A program made the translations under genes and the position numbers. Positions 27,091 through 38,325 of a stretch of 64,000 bases of DNA are shown here, piece by piece (within the stretch, counting starts at the first letter, position 1; each line of letters begins with the position of its first letter). The notes under the pieces are model-generated. The model worked only from the letters and a program-made list of their open reading frames with translations. It was not told where the DNA came from and made no database searches. Source of the DNA: Chryseobacterium sp. 18061 (GTDB taxonomy: Bacteria > Pseudomonadota > Gammaproteobacteria > Enterobacterales > Enterobacteriaceae); the NCBI GenBank assembly GCA_902706205.1, contig CACSKA010000002.1, positions 186,001 to 250,000 of the forward strand. The letters run 5' to 3'.

Positions 27091-28674
27091 ATGAATGTAA
27101 CGCTGAAAGAAACGCTTGCCGCGCGTGGTATGGCGCTTAACCCATGGACCGGATTTTACTTTTTACAATCGCTGCTGATGAATCTGGCGCTGGGATACTC
27201 TTTCAGCCTCCTGTATACCGTCGGATTTACCTGCGTCCTGCATGTGCTGTGGCGTGCGGCGCCGCGCACCCAGAAAGTCCTGCTCGGCATTTATTCCCTG
27301 GTAGCGGCTTTTTATTATCCGTTTGGTCAGGCTTACGGCGCGCCAAACTTTAATACCCTGCTGGCGCTGCATTCGACCAATGCCGAAGAATCCACGGAAA
27401 TCCTGACGATCTTCCCGTGGTACAGCTATTTCATTTCTGTCTTTATCTTTGCACTGGGCGTGATTGCGGTACGCCGTAAGCAGGAAGCCAAACGCGGGTG
27501 GAGCAAAATCGACATCCTGTGCCTGCTGTTTTGCGTCGGCGTGGCGTTTGTGCGTCCGGTTCAGGAAATTGCGTGGGATGGCGTGTTCCGTATCAGCAAA
27601 ATCGGTTACCCGGCGGTGCGCTTTGTCCACGACGTGGCTATCAGCAACCAACAAGTGCTGGATGAACAGGCGCGTCTGGCGCAGTTTTCCCACCTGAAAG
27701 ATACCTGGAATGTGGTGGCGGTGAAGCCTAAATATCACACCTACGTGGTGGTGATTGGCGAGAGCGCGCGTCGTGATGCAATGGGCGCATTTGGCGGCCA
27801 CTGGGATAACACCCCGTTTGAACGCGACGTGAACGGCACGCTGTTTACCGATTATATTTCCGCGAGCGGCTCAACGCAGAAATCACTCGGCCTGACGCTC
27901 AACCGCGTAGTTGACGGCAAACCGCTGTATCAGGATAACTTCGTGACCCTGGCGAACCGCGCGGGTTTCCAGACGTGGTGGTTCTCGAATCAGGGCCAGA
28001 TTGGTGAGTACGACACCGCCATTGCCAGTATCGCGAAACGCGCGGATGAAGCGCATTTCTTGAAGAACGGTGATTTTGAAGCGGATAAAAATACCAAAGA
28101 TGAAGACCTGCTGAAGATGACGGCGCAGGTGCTGTCCACTGAACGCACTCAACCTCAGCTGATCGTTCTGCACCTGATGGGATCTCACCCACAGGCCTGC
28201 GATCGTACTCAGGGTAAATACTCTGATTTCGTGAAGTCGAAAGAAACCTCATGCTATCTCTACAGCATGACGCAAACCGACCAGCTGTTGAGCAAACTCT
28301 ACGATCAGCTGCGCAATTCCGGCGACAGTTTCTCACTGGTGTATTTCTCTGACCACGGTTTAGCTTTAAAAGAGCGTGGGAAATCGGTGCAGTATCTGGC
28401 ACATGATGACAAGTTCCAGCAGAACTTCCAGGTACCGTTCCTGGTGCTGTCGAGTGATGACAAAACCCATCGCGTGATTAAAGCGCGCCGTTCAGCAAAT
28501 GATTTCCTGAGTTTCTTCTCGCAGTGGACCGGTATTCAGGCGCAAGAAATTGCCACGCCGTACCGCTTTGTGTCGAACCAGAAGGCTGGCCCGGTCTACA
28601 TCACCAACTTCCGGTTGCAGAAAGTGGATTACAATCACCTCGGCACGGATGTCTTCGACATCGCCGCCCACTGA
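27091..28674 (+). CDS. opgE: OpgE (YbiP), phosphoethanolamine transferase for osmoregulated periplasmic glucans
   Basis: This 527-residue inner membrane protein matches E. coli OpgE in length and sequence. The N-terminus has several transmembrane helices (residues about 15-155). The C-terminal periplasmic sulfatase-like domain carries V-V-I-G-E-S-A-R-R-D-A, the nucleophile Thr within S-G-S-T-Q-K-S, and metal ligands in F-S-D-H-G. It transfers phosphoethanolamine to periplasmic glucans. A second member of this superfamily, eptA, lies at 58067. The preceding 237 bp (26854-27090) contain no other gene. Confidence 0.93.
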   Translation: MNVTLKETLAARGMALNPWTGFYFLQSLLMNLALGYSFSLLYTVGFTCVLHVLWRAAPRTQKVLLGIYSLVAAFYYPFGQAYGAPNFNTLLALHSTNAEESTEILTIFPWYSYFISVFIFALGVIAVRRKQEAKRGWSKIDILCLLFCVGVAFVRPVQEIAWDGVFRISKIGYPAVRFVHDVAISNQQVLDEQARLAQFSHLKDTWNVVAVKPKYHTYVVVIGESARRDAMGAFGGHWDNTPFERDVNGTLFTDYISASGSTQKSLGLTLNRVVDGKPLYQDNFVTLANRAGFQTWWFSNQGQIGEYDTAIASIAKRADEAHFLKNGDFEADKNTKDEDLLKMTAQVLSTERTQPQLIVLHLMGSHPQACDRTQGKYSDFVKSKETSCYLYSMTQTDQLLSKLYDQLRNSGDSFSLVYFSDHGLALKERGKSVQYLAHDDKFQQNFQVPFLVLSSDDKTHRVIKARRSANDFLSFFSQWTGIQAQEIATPYRFVSNQKAGPVYITNFRLQKVDYNHLGTDVFDIAAH

Positions 28675-28696
28675 TTCCCCTTCTCGGAATTACAGA

Positions 28697-28728
28697 CAAA
28701 AAAAATCCGCCCTTGGGCGGATTTTTTA
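28697..28728. terminator. Bidirectional terminator between opgE and ompX
   Basis: AAAATCCGCCC pairs with GGGCGGATTTT around a TT turn, with an A-run on one side and a T-run on the other. It serves both convergent genes. Confidence 0.9.
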
Positions 28729-28743
28729 TCATCACCGAAGTGA

Positions 28744-29262
28744 TTAGAAGCGGTAACCAACACCTGCGATCCAGGTGCCAACGTCCACGTTACGGATACG
28801 AGACTGCTCATAGGAGAAGTCCAGTGCAACGTTTTCGATTGGGTTAAACTGCATGCCCGCGCCGTAGGAGAAACCGTAGTCGCTCATGTCAGATTTGCTA
28901 GCCGGGAAGTCGTTAGCCTGGAATTTACCGTAGCCAACACCTACTACACCGTAGATGCTTGCCCAATCGTTGATGCGGTAAGCCGGACCAGCAGTGATGC
29001 CGTAGTACTGTGATTTGTTGTAAGTACCGCTGTCGTTACCATTTTTTTCGGTGTAGGTGAAAGAACCGATCACGCCGAGTGGGTTATTGTCCTGCTCGTA
29101 ACGGTATTTCAGGTTGAAACCACCTGCTTTGTTCGCTTCGCCCTGCATATCGCTCTGAGCGTAGCCACCAGTAACGGTAGAAGTTGCAGCTACTGCGGTA
29201 CCTGCGGTTGCAGCCAGTACAAAGGCCACTGCTGAAAGACGTGCAATTTTATTCATAACCAC
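28744..29262 (-). CDS. ompX: Outer membrane protein OmpX
   Basis: This 172-residue protein is very close to E. coli OmpX (171 aa). The signal peptide ends after A-V-A (about residue 23). The remainder forms an eight-stranded barrel and ends in the typical C-terminal Phe (V-G-Y-R-F). It is a small abundant outer membrane protein linked to adhesion and stress response. The long 5' region (29263-29400) is where the sRNA CyaR acts in E. coli; I did not verify pairing here. Confidence 0.96.
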   Translation of the reverse strand: MVMNKIARLSAVAFVLAATAGTAVAATSTVTGGYAQSDMQGEANKAGGFNLKYRYEQDNNPLGVIGSFTYTEKNGNDSGTYNKSQYYGITAGPAYRINDWASIYGVVGVGYGKFQANDFPASKSDMSDYGFSYGAGMQFNPIENVALDFSYEQSRIRNVDVGTWIAGVGYRF

Positions 29263-29611
29263 CTCAAATGTGCTTCAAGTAAGTCCGTAAGTTTTAAATA
29301 TATCAAAATTTAATTAAAAACTCTTTGCGATTGTCGTTGTCTAAGGGTCTCAATCATGTAACTAAACGTTTCCACCACTGACAATCCCTATTGAAAATCA
29401 TCAACTTCCTCGCCGATTTTGCCATTATTACGCGCATCAACTGACGCATTCATCCAGATTAATCCTAAACTGGCGGAGTTTTCATCCTTTGACTGAACTT
29501 TATTGTACGGAGGTTTTCTTCGCTTTTTTTCAACAATGCATAAACCAGAAAGGGGTAATTCATTTACACTGCCTCTTTTACTTCCTTTGACAAAAATTGA
29601 CAGGAGAAAGG
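29263..29611. other. Divergent ompX/rhtA promoter region, no gene seen
   Basis: This AT-rich 349-bp gap contains the ompX leader and promoter (TATATT on the minus strand near 29300 is a plausible -10) and the rhtA promoter. A minus-strand ORF at 29388-29732 overlaps the rhtA N-terminus and lacks features of a real gene. Confidence 0.5.
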
Positions 29612-30502
29612 ATGCCAGGCTTATCGCGTAAGCTCCCGGTATGGTTGCCAATACTCGTAATACTGATTGCCATGTGTTCAATTCAGAGCGGCGCGGCGCT
29701 GGCGAAATCACTTTTTCCTCTGGTGGGCGCACCCGGCGTAACCGCCTTGCGTCTGGCGCTCGGGACCCTGATTCTGGTATGCATCTTTAAGCCCTGGCGT
29801 CTGCGGTTCACGCGAGAGCAGCGTCTGCCATTGCTGTTTTACGGCTTGTCGCTCGGAGCGATGAACTACCTCTTCTATCTCTCCATCCAACGCATTCCGC
29901 TCGGCGTGGCGGTAGCGCTCGAATTTACTGGCCCATTAGCGGTGGCGTTATTTGGTTCCCGTCGTGCAGTGGATTTTGTCTGGGTCGCACTGGCGGTGCT
30001 GGGCCTGTGGTTCCTTCTGCCGCTCGGTCAGAGCATCGCGCATGTCGATTTAACCGGCGCGGCACTGGCACTGGGTGCCGGGGCCTGTTGGGCGGTCTAC
30101 ATCATTACCGGCCAGCGGGCGGGAGAAGAGCATGGCCCTGCCACGGTAGCAATGGGCTCGCTAATTGCCGCGGTGGTGTTTGTGCCCATCGGCGCTTTTC
30201 AGGCTGGCGACGTGTTATGGCAGTGGTCAATTTTGCCGCTAGGTTTGGGCATTGCCATTTTGTCCACGGCGCTGCCCTACTCGCTGGAAATGATCGCCCT
30301 CACTCGCTTGCCGACCCGCACCTTTGGCACGCTGATGAGCATGGAGCCGGCGCTGGCGGCAGTCTCAGGGATGCTGTTCCTCAATGAAACGCTGACCGGC
30401 ACGCAGACCCTCGCCCTATTGGCTATCATGGCCGCTTCGATGGGCTCGACGCTCACCATGCGCCGCGAGAGTAAAATAGAAAAAGTCGATATTAGTGAAT
30501 AA
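29612..30502 (+). CDS. rhtA: Threonine/homoserine exporter RhtA
   Basis: This 296-residue inner membrane protein with two EamA domains (about ten transmembrane segments) matches E. coli RhtA. It exports threonine, homoserine and other amino acids. I use ATG 29612, which has AGGAGAAAGG directly upstream and aligns with the E. coli start. Conserved segments include V-A-L-E-F-T-G-P-L-A-V-A and S-M-E-P-A-L-A-A. It is divergent from ompX, as in E. coli. Confidence 0.95.
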   Translation: MPGLSRKLPVWLPILVILIAMCSIQSGAALAKSLFPLVGAPGVTALRLALGTLILVCIFKPWRLRFTREQRLPLLFYGLSLGAMNYLFYLSIQRIPLGVAVALEFTGPLAVALFGSRRAVDFVWVALAVLGLWFLLPLGQSIAHVDLTGAALALGAGACWAVYIITGQRAGEEHGPATVAMGSLIAAVVFVPIGAFQAGDVLWQWSILPLGLGIAILSTALPYSLEMIALTRLPTRTFGTLMSMEPALAAVSGMLFLNETLTGTQTLALLAIMAASMGSTLTMRRESKIEKVDISE

Positions 30503-30732
30503 CATTGTGCCGCAGGGTTATATCCGCCTGCGGCCTTTAGAATTTATTTTCCTCACTCAATCATTTTCACGCGTAAATATTTCCGCAATAAACAGAACTT
30601 TCCTGGCTAATTAAGAATCACTTACAAACCCACGACCCATCCCTTTGTTTATAAACAACTTAATAACCTTCAATGACACCCACGCTATTAAACCGATAGG
30701 TATTATCTTTCCGGCAGCATGAACATCCGGTG

Positions 30733-30739
30733 CTATACT
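30733..30739 (+). promoter_or_regulatory. dps promoter -10 (CTATACT)
   Basis: CTATACT, an extended -10 suitable for both sigma-70 and sigma-S, lies 49 bp upstream of the dps start, in line with the stationary-phase dps promoter known in E. coli. OxyR and IHF sites were not identified by eye in the 285-bp gap after rhtA. Confidence 0.65.
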
Positions 30740-30751
30740 TATTTCCGGTAA

Positions 30752-31291
<540 letters not shown>

Positions 31292-31312
31292 GTATTCGTT
31301 TTACTTATCCCT

Positions 31313-31340
31313 CAAAACCCCTCGCCCGAGGGGTTTTGCA
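31313..31340 (+). terminator. Intrinsic terminator of dps
   Basis: AAAACCCCTC pairs with GAGGGGTTTT around GCCC, ending in a T-run. It starts 22 bp after the dps stop. Confidence 0.9.
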
Positions 31341-31394
31341 CTTTTATGGTGCATCAAAAGCCGTTCCACGCCCGCATAAGTAAACCAATTGTAA

Positions 31395-32399
<1,005 letters not shown>

Positions 32400-32425
32400 T
32401 GACGGTTAATTAGACGTAAATTTAT

Positions 32426-32447
32426 CAGGGGCGGCCTTTCGCCCCTG
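32426..32447 (+). terminator. Intercistronic hairpin between glnH and glnP
   Basis: CAGGGGCG pairs with CGCCCCTG around a 6-base loop in the 88-bp gap. Without a strong T-run, it is more likely an mRNA-stabilising or partial-attenuation structure that keeps binding protein levels above permease levels. Confidence 0.6.
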
Positions 32448-32487
32448 CTCATTTTGAACCACGGTAAAACGGTAACAGGAACATATT

Positions 32488-33147
32488 ATGCAGTTTGACT
32501 GGAGCGTCATCTGGCCTGCCATTCCAATCCTGCTGGATGGTGCCAAAATGACTCTGTGGATTTCGGTCCTCGGGTTAGCGGGCGGTATTATTATCGGCCT
32601 CGTCGCGGGTTTAGCTCGCACCTACGGCGGTTGGATTGCCAACCACGTTGCTCTCGTATTCATCGAGATTATTCGCGGCACACCTATTGTTGTCCAGGTG
32701 ATGTATATCTACTTCGCCCTGCCGATGGCCTTCCCGGATATTCGCATCGATACCTTCACCGCCGCGGTTATCACCATCATGATCAACTCCGGGGCCTATA
32801 TCGCGGAAATCACCCGTGGGGCCGTGCTGTCGATTCATAAAGGATTCAGCGAAGCGGGACTTGCGCTCGGACTGTCGCGTCGTGAAGCCATTCGCCACGT
32901 GATCATGCCGCTGGCGCTGCGTCGCATGCTGCCATCGCTTGGCAACCAGCTGATCATCAGCATCAAAGATACTTCGCTGTTCATCGTCATCGGCGCGGCC
33001 GAACTGACTCGCAGCGGCCAGGAAATTATCGCTGGCAACTTCCGTGCTCTGGAGATCTGGACCGCCGTCGGCGTGATTTATCTGATCATCACCCAGGTCC
33101 TGAACATCGCGCTCCGCATTCTTGAAAGAAGGATGAAAATCCTGTGA
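32488..33147 (+). CDS. glnP: Glutamine ABC transporter permease GlnP
   Basis: This 219-residue inner membrane permease of the polar amino acid (HisMQ) type matches E. coli GlnP. It has about five transmembrane segments and the EAA loop [13 protein letters not shown] near residue 140 that contacts the ATPase. It overlaps glnQ by 4 bases. Confidence 0.97.
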   Translation: MQFDWSVIWPAIPILLDGAKMTLWISVLGLAGGIIIGLVAGLARTYGGWIANHVALVFIEIIRGTPIVVQVMYIYFALPMAFPDIRIDTFTAAVITIMINSGAYIAEITRGAVLSIHKGFSEAGLALGLSRREAIRHVIMPLALRRMLPSLGNQLIISIKDTSLFIVIGAAELTRSGQEIIAGNFRALEIWTAVGVIYLIITQVLNIALRILERRMKIL

Positions 33148-33866
33148 TTGAATTTAAAAACGTCTCCAAGCATTTTGGGCAAACCCAGGTGCTGCACAAC
33201 ATCGATTTGAACATCACCAAAGGTGAAGTGGTGGTGATTATCGGGCCGTCTGGCTCCGGTAAATCTACCCTGCTGCGCTGCATCAACAAGCTCGAAGAAA
33301 TCACCAGCGGCGACCTCGTGGTCGATGGTCTGAAGGTCAATGACCCGAAAGTCGACGAGCGGTTGATTCGCCAGGAAGCCGGCATGGTTTTCCAGCAGTT
33401 TTACCTGTTCCCACACCTGACGGCGCTGGAAAACGTGATGTTTGGCCCACAGCGCGTGCGCGGTGCGTCCAAAGCAGAAGCTGAAAAGGTGGCGAACGAC
33501 CTGCTGGCCAAAGTCGGCCTTGCCGAGCGCGGGCATCACTATCCATCCGAGCTTTCCGGCGGTCAGCAGCAGCGTGTGGCGATTGCCCGCGCGCTGGCGG
33601 TGAAACCGAAGATGATGCTGTTCGATGAACCTACATCTGCGCTCGACCCGGAGCTGCGCCATGAAGTGCTGAAGGTGATGCAGGACTTGGCCGAAGAAGG
33701 CATGACGATGGTTATCGTGACTCACGAAATCGGCTTTGCCGAGAAAGTGGCATCGCGTCTGATCTTCATCGATAAAGGCCGCATCGCCGAAGATGGCAAT
33801 CCACAGACGCTGATCGACAATCCGCCGAGCCAGCGCCTGCAGGAATTTTTGCAGCACGTGTCGTAA
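33144..33866 (+). CDS. glnQ: Glutamine ABC transporter ATPase GlnQ
   Basis: This 240-residue ATPase shows Walker [10 protein letters not shown] (about residue 35), signature L-S-G-G-Q-Q-Q-R and Walker [12 protein letters not shown]. It energises glutamine import with GlnP and GlnH and is nearly identical to the E. coli protein. The start is a GTG whose first bases overlap the glnP stop (GTGA). Confidence 0.97.
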   Translation: MIEFKNVSKHFGQTQVLHNIDLNITKGEVVVIIGPSGSGKSTLLRCINKLEEITSGDLVVDGLKVNDPKVDERLIRQEAGMVFQQFYLFPHLTALENVMFGPQRVRGASKAEAEKVANDLLAKVGLAERGHHYPSELSGGQQQRVAIARALAVKPKMMLFDEPTSALDPELRHEVLKVMQDLAEEGMTMVIVTHEIGFAEKVASRLIFIDKGRIAEDGNPQTLIDNPPSQRLQEFLQHVS

Positions 33867-33873
33867 TACCCTG

Positions 33874-33896
33874 CTCTCCCCCGCCCTGGGGGAGAG
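33874..33896 (+). terminator. Hairpin after glnQ
   Basis: CTCTCCCCC pairs perfectly with GGGGGAGAG around GCCCT, 7 bp after the glnQ stop. The following AATCCTCCC is a poor U-run, so it may act mainly as a 3' stabiliser. Confidence 0.6.
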
Positions 33897-33931
33897 AATC
33901 CTCCCAAAATCTGCCCACCCTCCCTGAGTCG

Positions 33932-33938
33932 CTATACT
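33932..33938 (+). promoter_or_regulatory. Probable sigma-S-type -10 of ybiO
   Basis: CTATACT followed by TATC lies 36 bp upstream of the ybiO start. E. coli ybiO is under sigma-S, and this hexamer with its preceding C is typical of such promoters. Confidence 0.5.
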
Positions 33939-33973
33939 TATCATTTTGTTAATGATTTGAAAGGGAGTTGCCT

Positions 33974-36208
33974 GTGCCGTGGATCCTGTTGCTTATTGCG
34001 ACGCTGTTCTGTGCCCCGCTACAGGCGGTCACTATTCCCGGCGTGACCACATCTGCCACCAGCACGACGTCTCAAACGCCGCCCGCTGAACCCGACGCGG
34101 CGCAGAAAAAAGCCGCTTACGCAGCGCTTGCCGACGTGCTGGAAAATGATTCGTCGCGTCAGGAGTTAATCAAACAGCTACGAAGTGCCGCAGCTACACC
34201 GCCGCAGGAGAAAGTGCCTCAGCTCACGCCACCGTCCGTCAGTGAAGAAAAGACGGTGCTGGAAAGTGTGACTGACGTGAGTCGTCACTACGGTGAAGCA
34301 CTCTCCACCCGTTTTGCCCAGTTGTGGCGCAATATCTCAACCGCTCAGCATAAGCCTTTCAATTCGCAGACCTTTAGCAACGCGGTGAGCCACTTTTTGC
34401 TGCTGGCGGGGCTGGTCTTCGCCTTCTATGCCCTGCTGCGCCTTTGCGCCCTGCCGCTGTATCGAAAAATGGGGAAATGGGGACGGAAGAAGAACCGCGA
34501 TCGCAGTAACTGGCTGCACCTGCCCGCGATGATCACCGCCGCAATGATTATCGACCTGTTGCTGTTGGCGTTGACGCTGTTCGTCGGGCAAGTGCTAAGC
34601 GACAGACTCAACGGCGGCAGCCGCACCGTGGCTTTTCAGCAAAGCCTGTTCCTGAACGCCTTCGCGTTGATCGAGTTCTTCAAAGCCATCCTGCGCCTGA
34701 TTTTCTGCCCTCGCGTGCCGGACCTGCGTCCGTTCACTATTCATGATGAGACCGCTCGCTACTGGAGCCTGCGTCTGAGCCTGCTGAGCGGGGTGATCGG
34801 CTACGGACTTATCGTCGCGGTGCCTATCATTTCCAACCAAGTGAACGTCCAGACTGGGGCGCTCGCCAACGTGGTGATTATGCTGTGCATCACCGTCTGG
34901 GCATTGTGGCTCATTTTCCACAACAAGAAGGCCATTACCGAGAGTCTTTTCGGGCTGGCAAACCGTTCGCTGGCCTTCTTTAGTTTGTTCATTCGTGCCT
35001 TCGCACTGGTCTGGCACTGGCTCGCCAGCGCCTACTTTATCGTGCTGTTCTTTTTCTCACTGTTCGACCCGGGCAACAGCCTTAAATTCATGATGGGTGC
35101 ATCGGTCAGAAGCCTCGCCATCATTGGTATCGCCGCGTTTATCTCCGGAATATTGTCTCGCTGGATTGCCAAAACCATCACGCTTTCACCGGAAACGCAG
35201 CGTAGCTATCCTGAACTGCAAAAGCGGTTGAATGGCTGGCTGTCGGCTTCGCTGAAGGCCGCGCGTATTTTGACGGTTTGCGTATCGGTGATGCTGCTGC
35301 TCAGCGCCTGGGGGCTGTTCGACTTCTGGAATTGGCTGCAAAACGGCGCGGGCGAAAAAACGGTGGATGTGCTGATCCGCATCGCGCTGATTTTATTCTT
35401 CTCGGCCATCGGCTGGACGCTGCTGGCGAGCCTGATTGAAAACCGGCTGGCGTCCGACATTCATGGCCGCCCGCTGCCGAGCGCCCGCGCCCGCACGCTG
35501 CTGACGCTGTTCCGCAATGCCCTGGCGGTGGTCATCAGTACCATCACTGTGATGATCCTGCTGTCGGAAATTGGCGTGAACATTGCGCCGCTGCTGGCGG
35601 GTGCCGGTGCATTGGGGCTGGCGATTTCCTTTGGTTCGCAGACCCTGGTAAAAGACATCATCACCGGGATTTTCATCCAGTTTGAGAACGGGATGAACAC
35701 CGGGGATTTGGTGACCATCGGGCCGCTGACCGGCACGGTGGAACGCATGTCGATTCGTTCGGTAGGCGTGCGTCAGGATACTGGGGCGTATCACATTATT
35801 CCCTGGTCCTCGATCACGACCTTCGCCAACTTCGTTCGCGGCATTGGTTCGGTAGTCGCGAATTACGATGTGGATCGTGGAGAAGACGTTGATAAGGCCA
35901 ATGACGCCCTGAAAGCGGCGGTAACGGCACTGATGGAGCAGGAAGATATTCGTGGGCTGGTGATAGGTGAACCGTCGTTTGCCGGGTTGGTTGGGCTGAC
36001 TAACACCGCCTTCACGCTACGGGCGTCGTTCACTACCCTGCCGTTAAAGCAATGGACGGTGCGTTTTGCGCTAGATACGCAGGTGAAGAAGCACTTCGAT
36101 AACGCGGGGATCCGTGCGCCGGTGCAGACGTATCAGGTGCTGCCTGCACCCGATAACCCGGCATTAGCAGCGCCTGAGCCGCCAACGCCGAATCAACCGA
36201 CGCTATGA
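33974..36208 (+). CDS. ybiO: Mechanosensitive channel YbiO (MscS family)
   Basis: This 744-residue protein is similar in length to E. coli YbiO (741). It has a signal-like N-terminus, a periplasmic region to about residue 130 and about 11 transmembrane helices. The C-terminal MscS domain has the pore helix G-A-G-A-L-G-L-A-I-S-F-G-S-Q and the beta-domain entry F-E-N-G-M-N-T-G-D. It releases solutes on osmotic downshock. I choose the GTG at 33974, which has AGGGAG six bases upstream, over a TTG at 33968. It ends one base before the rlmF stop codon, converging tail to tail. Confidence 0.94.
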   Translation: MPWILLLIATLFCAPLQAVTIPGVTTSATSTTSQTPPAEPDAAQKKAAYAALADVLENDSSRQELIKQLRSAAATPPQEKVPQLTPPSVSEEKTVLESVTDVSRHYGEALSTRFAQLWRNISTAQHKPFNSQTFSNAVSHFLLLAGLVFAFYALLRLCALPLYRKMGKWGRKKNRDRSNWLHLPAMITAAMIIDLLLLALTLFVGQVLSDRLNGGSRTVAFQQSLFLNAFALIEFFKAILRLIFCPRVPDLRPFTIHDETARYWSLRLSLLSGVIGYGLIVAVPIISNQVNVQTGALANVVIMLCITVWALWLIFHNKKAITESLFGLANRSLAFFSLFIRAFALVWHWLASAYFIVLFFFSLFDPGNSLKFMMGASVRSLAIIGIAAFISGILSRWIAKTITLSPETQRSYPELQKRLNGWLSASLKAARILTVCVSVMLLLSAWGLFDFWNWLQNGAGEKTVDVLIRIALILFFSAIGWTLLASLIENRLASDIHGRPLPSARARTLLTLFRNALAVVISTITVMILLSEIGVNIAPLLAGAGALGLAISFGSQTLVKDIITGIFIQFENGMNTGDLVTIGPLTGTVERMSIRSVGVRQDTGAYHIIPWSSITTFANFVRGIGSVVANYDVDRGEDVDKANDALKAAVTALMEQEDIRGLVIGEPSFAGLVGLTNTAFTLRASFTTLPLKQWTVRFALDTQVKKHFDNAGIRAPVQTYQVLPAPDNPALAAPEPPTPNQPTL

Positions 36209-37135
36209 TTAACGGGCGCGAGCCACAAAGCGACGACGTTTGTCCTCATCGAGGAAAGTCCAGGCGATGAAGCGGCTTTGCTTCTGACCCTGGGCCATCT
36301 CTTTTTTCACCACTTTCACTGCACCGGCTTCAGTCAGTGCGGAATAGAGCATCGGCAGATTATCGCCACGCGACACCAGCGAAGTGAACCACATCACCTG
36401 ACGGCCATACTCGCGGCTTTCGGCGATCATTTTGCGGATGAAGGCCACTTCACCGCCTTCACACCACAGTTCCTGATTTTGACCGCCAAAGTTCAGGGTA
36501 TCGTTTTTCTGCTGGCCGAGGTTACGACGCTTACGTTCGTTACCTTCGCGCGCACTTTCAGCGGAATCATGGAACGGCGGGTTACAGACCATCGCCTCGA
36601 AGAATTCATTTTTGTGGATCATGCCCGCGAGGACCGCCTGTTCATCCTTTTGACGACGCAAACGGATCTGACGGCTCATACCCGGATTGGCATCAATAAT
36701 CGCCTGCGCCGCAGTCAGGGCTTCGGCGCTCACTTCGGTGCCGGTGAAACGCCAGCCGTATTCGTGGCTGCCAATCAGCGGATAAATCAGGTTAGCGCCG
36801 GTGCCGATATCCAGCACGCTGGCGTTTTGCGGCAGGCTGCCGTTCGCTTCAGTCAGCAGATCCGCCAGATGGTGCATGTAATCTGCACGGCCAGGGACCG
36901 GTGGGCAGAGGAAACCTTCTGGAATATTCCACGCTTTCACCTGATAAAAGTGCGCCAGCAGCGCCTGATTCAGGGTCTTTACCGCGTCGGGATCGGCAAA
37001 GTTAATGGTCTGCTCCCCGGCCGGATTGGAGACGATAAACGCTGCAAGTGCCGGTGTGTCCTTGCACAGTGCGGGTAAATCGTATCGGTCGTGGTGACGA
37101 TTACGCGGGTGTAATCCTGGCTTTTGAGCTTTCAT
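36209..37135 (-). CDS. rlmF: 23S rRNA m6A1618 methyltransferase RlmF
   Basis: This 308-residue protein equals E. coli RlmF (YbiN). The SAM-binding motif L-D-I-G-T-G-A-N is near residue 115. The catalytic N-P-P-F motif in M-V-C-N-P-P-F is near residue 190, typical of N6-adenine methyltransferases. It modifies A1618 of 23S rRNA. An excellent AGGAGG lies upstream of ATG 37135. Confidence 0.95.
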   Translation of the reverse strand: MKAQKPGLHPRNRHHDRYDLPALCKDTPALAAFIVSNPAGEQTINFADPDAVKTLNQALLAHFYQVKAWNIPEGFLCPPVPGRADYMHHLADLLTEANGSLPQNASVLDIGTGANLIYPLIGSHEYGWRFTGTEVSAEALTAAQAIIDANPGMSRQIRLRRQKDEQAVLAGMIHKNEFFEAMVCNPPFHDSAESAREGNERKRRNLGQQKNDTLNFGGQNQELWCEGGEVAFIRKMIAESREYGRQVMWFTSLVSRGDNLPMLYSALTEAGAVKVVKKEMAQGQKQSRFIAWTFLDEDKRRRFVARAR

Positions 37136-37227
37136 AGCTTCCTCCTGTTGACGGCGCGTAAGATACCCGTTGACGCGGGTGGCGTAAATAAGTGAGTCTT
37201 CTTATTATTTCACGGGACAGGTGCACC

Positions 37228-37842
37228 ATGTATTTTTATCAGCCTTCAGACGGCCACGGACTGCCGCACGACCCCCTCAATGCGATCGTCGGTCCACGCC
37301 CAATTGGCTGGATTGCGTCCGTTGATGCGCACGGAAAACGCAATCTGGCCCCATACAGTTTCTTTAACTGCTTTAACTATCGTCCACCGATCATCGGCTT
37401 CGCCAGTAGTGGCTGGAAAGACAGCGTGCAAAATATCGTTGAAACGCGCGAATTTGTCTGGAACCTCACGACGCTTGAGCTTGCCACCGCGATGAATGAA
37501 ACCTCGGCCAGTCTCGCTCACGGCGAAGATGAGTTTGTCCGCGCCGGGCTGACGCCTGTCGAAAGCCGTCTGGTGCGCGCCCCGCGCGTGGCAGAAAGTC
37601 CGGTGAATTTCGAGTGCCGCTTATCGCAATGCATTCAGCTCACTGGCGCAGACGGTACGGCGGTGGATACCTGGCTGGTGCTCGGCGAAGTGGTAGCGGT
37701 GCACATTGAAGAATCGCTGCTAGAAAACGGTATTTATCAGACCGCAAAAGCCAAACCGGTGCTGCGTGCCGGTGGCCCAAGCGCATATTACAGCATCGAC
37801 GAAAGCCAGCGTTTTGATCTCATTCGCCCCGACGCCCGATAA
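37228..37842 (+). CDS. Flavin reductase-like FMN-binding protein
   Basis: This 204-residue protein carries the flavin reductase-like split-barrel domain, with the family start G-P-R-P-I-G-W-I-A-S-V and N-L-A-P-Y-S-F-F-N. It probably binds FMN and uses NAD(P)H or a partner; the substrate is unknown. I choose ATG 37228 (AGGTG upstream, normal domain start) over a frame opening at 37192. It is divergent from rlmF and is not at this place in E. coli, where rlmF is followed by mcbA. Confidence 0.88.
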   Translation: MYFYQPSDGHGLPHDPLNAIVGPRPIGWIASVDAHGKRNLAPYSFFNCFNYRPPIIGFASSGWKDSVQNIVETREFVWNLTTLELATAMNETSASLAHGEDEFVRAGLTPVESRLVRAPRVAESPVNFECRLSQCIQLTGADGTAVDTWLVLGEVVAVHIEESLLENGIYQTAKAKPVLRAGGPSAYYSIDESQRFDLIRPDAR

Positions 37843-38004
37843 TTTCTCATTCGATCAGCCACTTATTTGTGGTTGATTTGTCAGCTTTTCGTCAAAAAAT
37901 GTCGTTCAAAAAATGAGCAGATCATCATCAATTTTTTGCGGCATGTCACATTTCCTTAGCACCTACACTTATGTTATCCCCGTGGATACAGAGAGGATGT
38001 GCAC

Positions 38005-38268
38005 ATGAAAAGATTGTTGATTCTGGTCGCTGCTGGTGCGTTGTCGATGCTCTCTTTTTCGGCTTCCGCCGAACCTCAACAACTGATGAAAGGTGATACC
38101 GGACAATTGCGTCCGTCAGGTACAGTATCGGTTTCTGGTGCTGATGACTTTGGCGATCTTCAGGCGAAGCTTGCAGAAAAAGCGCAGCAGGAAGGGGCTA
38201 AAGGGTATGTGGTTAACTCCGCCAGCGGTGATAACAAAATGTTCGGCACCGCTACCATCTACAAATAA
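38005..38268 (+). CDS. mcbA: McbA (YbiM), DUF1471 periplasmic protein
   Basis: This 87-residue secreted protein has a signal peptide ending S-A-S-A (about residue 22). The DUF1471/YhcN-BhsA domain includes G-Q-L-R-P-S-G-T-V-S and ends F-G-T-A-T-I-Y-K. It aligns well with E. coli McbA, which affects colanic acid and biofilm formation. GAGAGG precedes ATG 38005. It is a paralogue of ybiJ 450 bp downstream. A terminator follows at 38292. Confidence 0.9.
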   Translation: MKRLLILVAAGALSMLSFSASAEPQQLMKGDTGQLRPSGTVSVSGADDFGDLQAKLAEKAQQEGAKGYVVNSASGDNKMFGTATIYK

Positions 38269-38291
38269 TCTGTTGAAGTCATTCCACTCAG

Positions 38292-38325
38292 AAAAGCGCC
38301 TCATACAGCAGGCGCTTTCTTTTTG
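38292..38325 (+). terminator. Intrinsic terminator of mcbA
   Basis: AAAGCGCC pairs with GGCGCTTT around a 10-base loop and is followed by CTTTTT. It begins 24 bp after the mcbA stop codon. Confidence 0.85.

Noticed and set aside
29388..29732. 114-residue minus-strand ORF in the ompX/rhtA gap
   Set aside because: It overlaps the rhtA start and promoter and has no recognisable domain; the region is better explained as regulatory.
36278..37078. 266-residue plus-strand ORF opposite rlmF
   Set aside because: Antisense shadow of rlmF, rich in His and Phe from the reverse frame.
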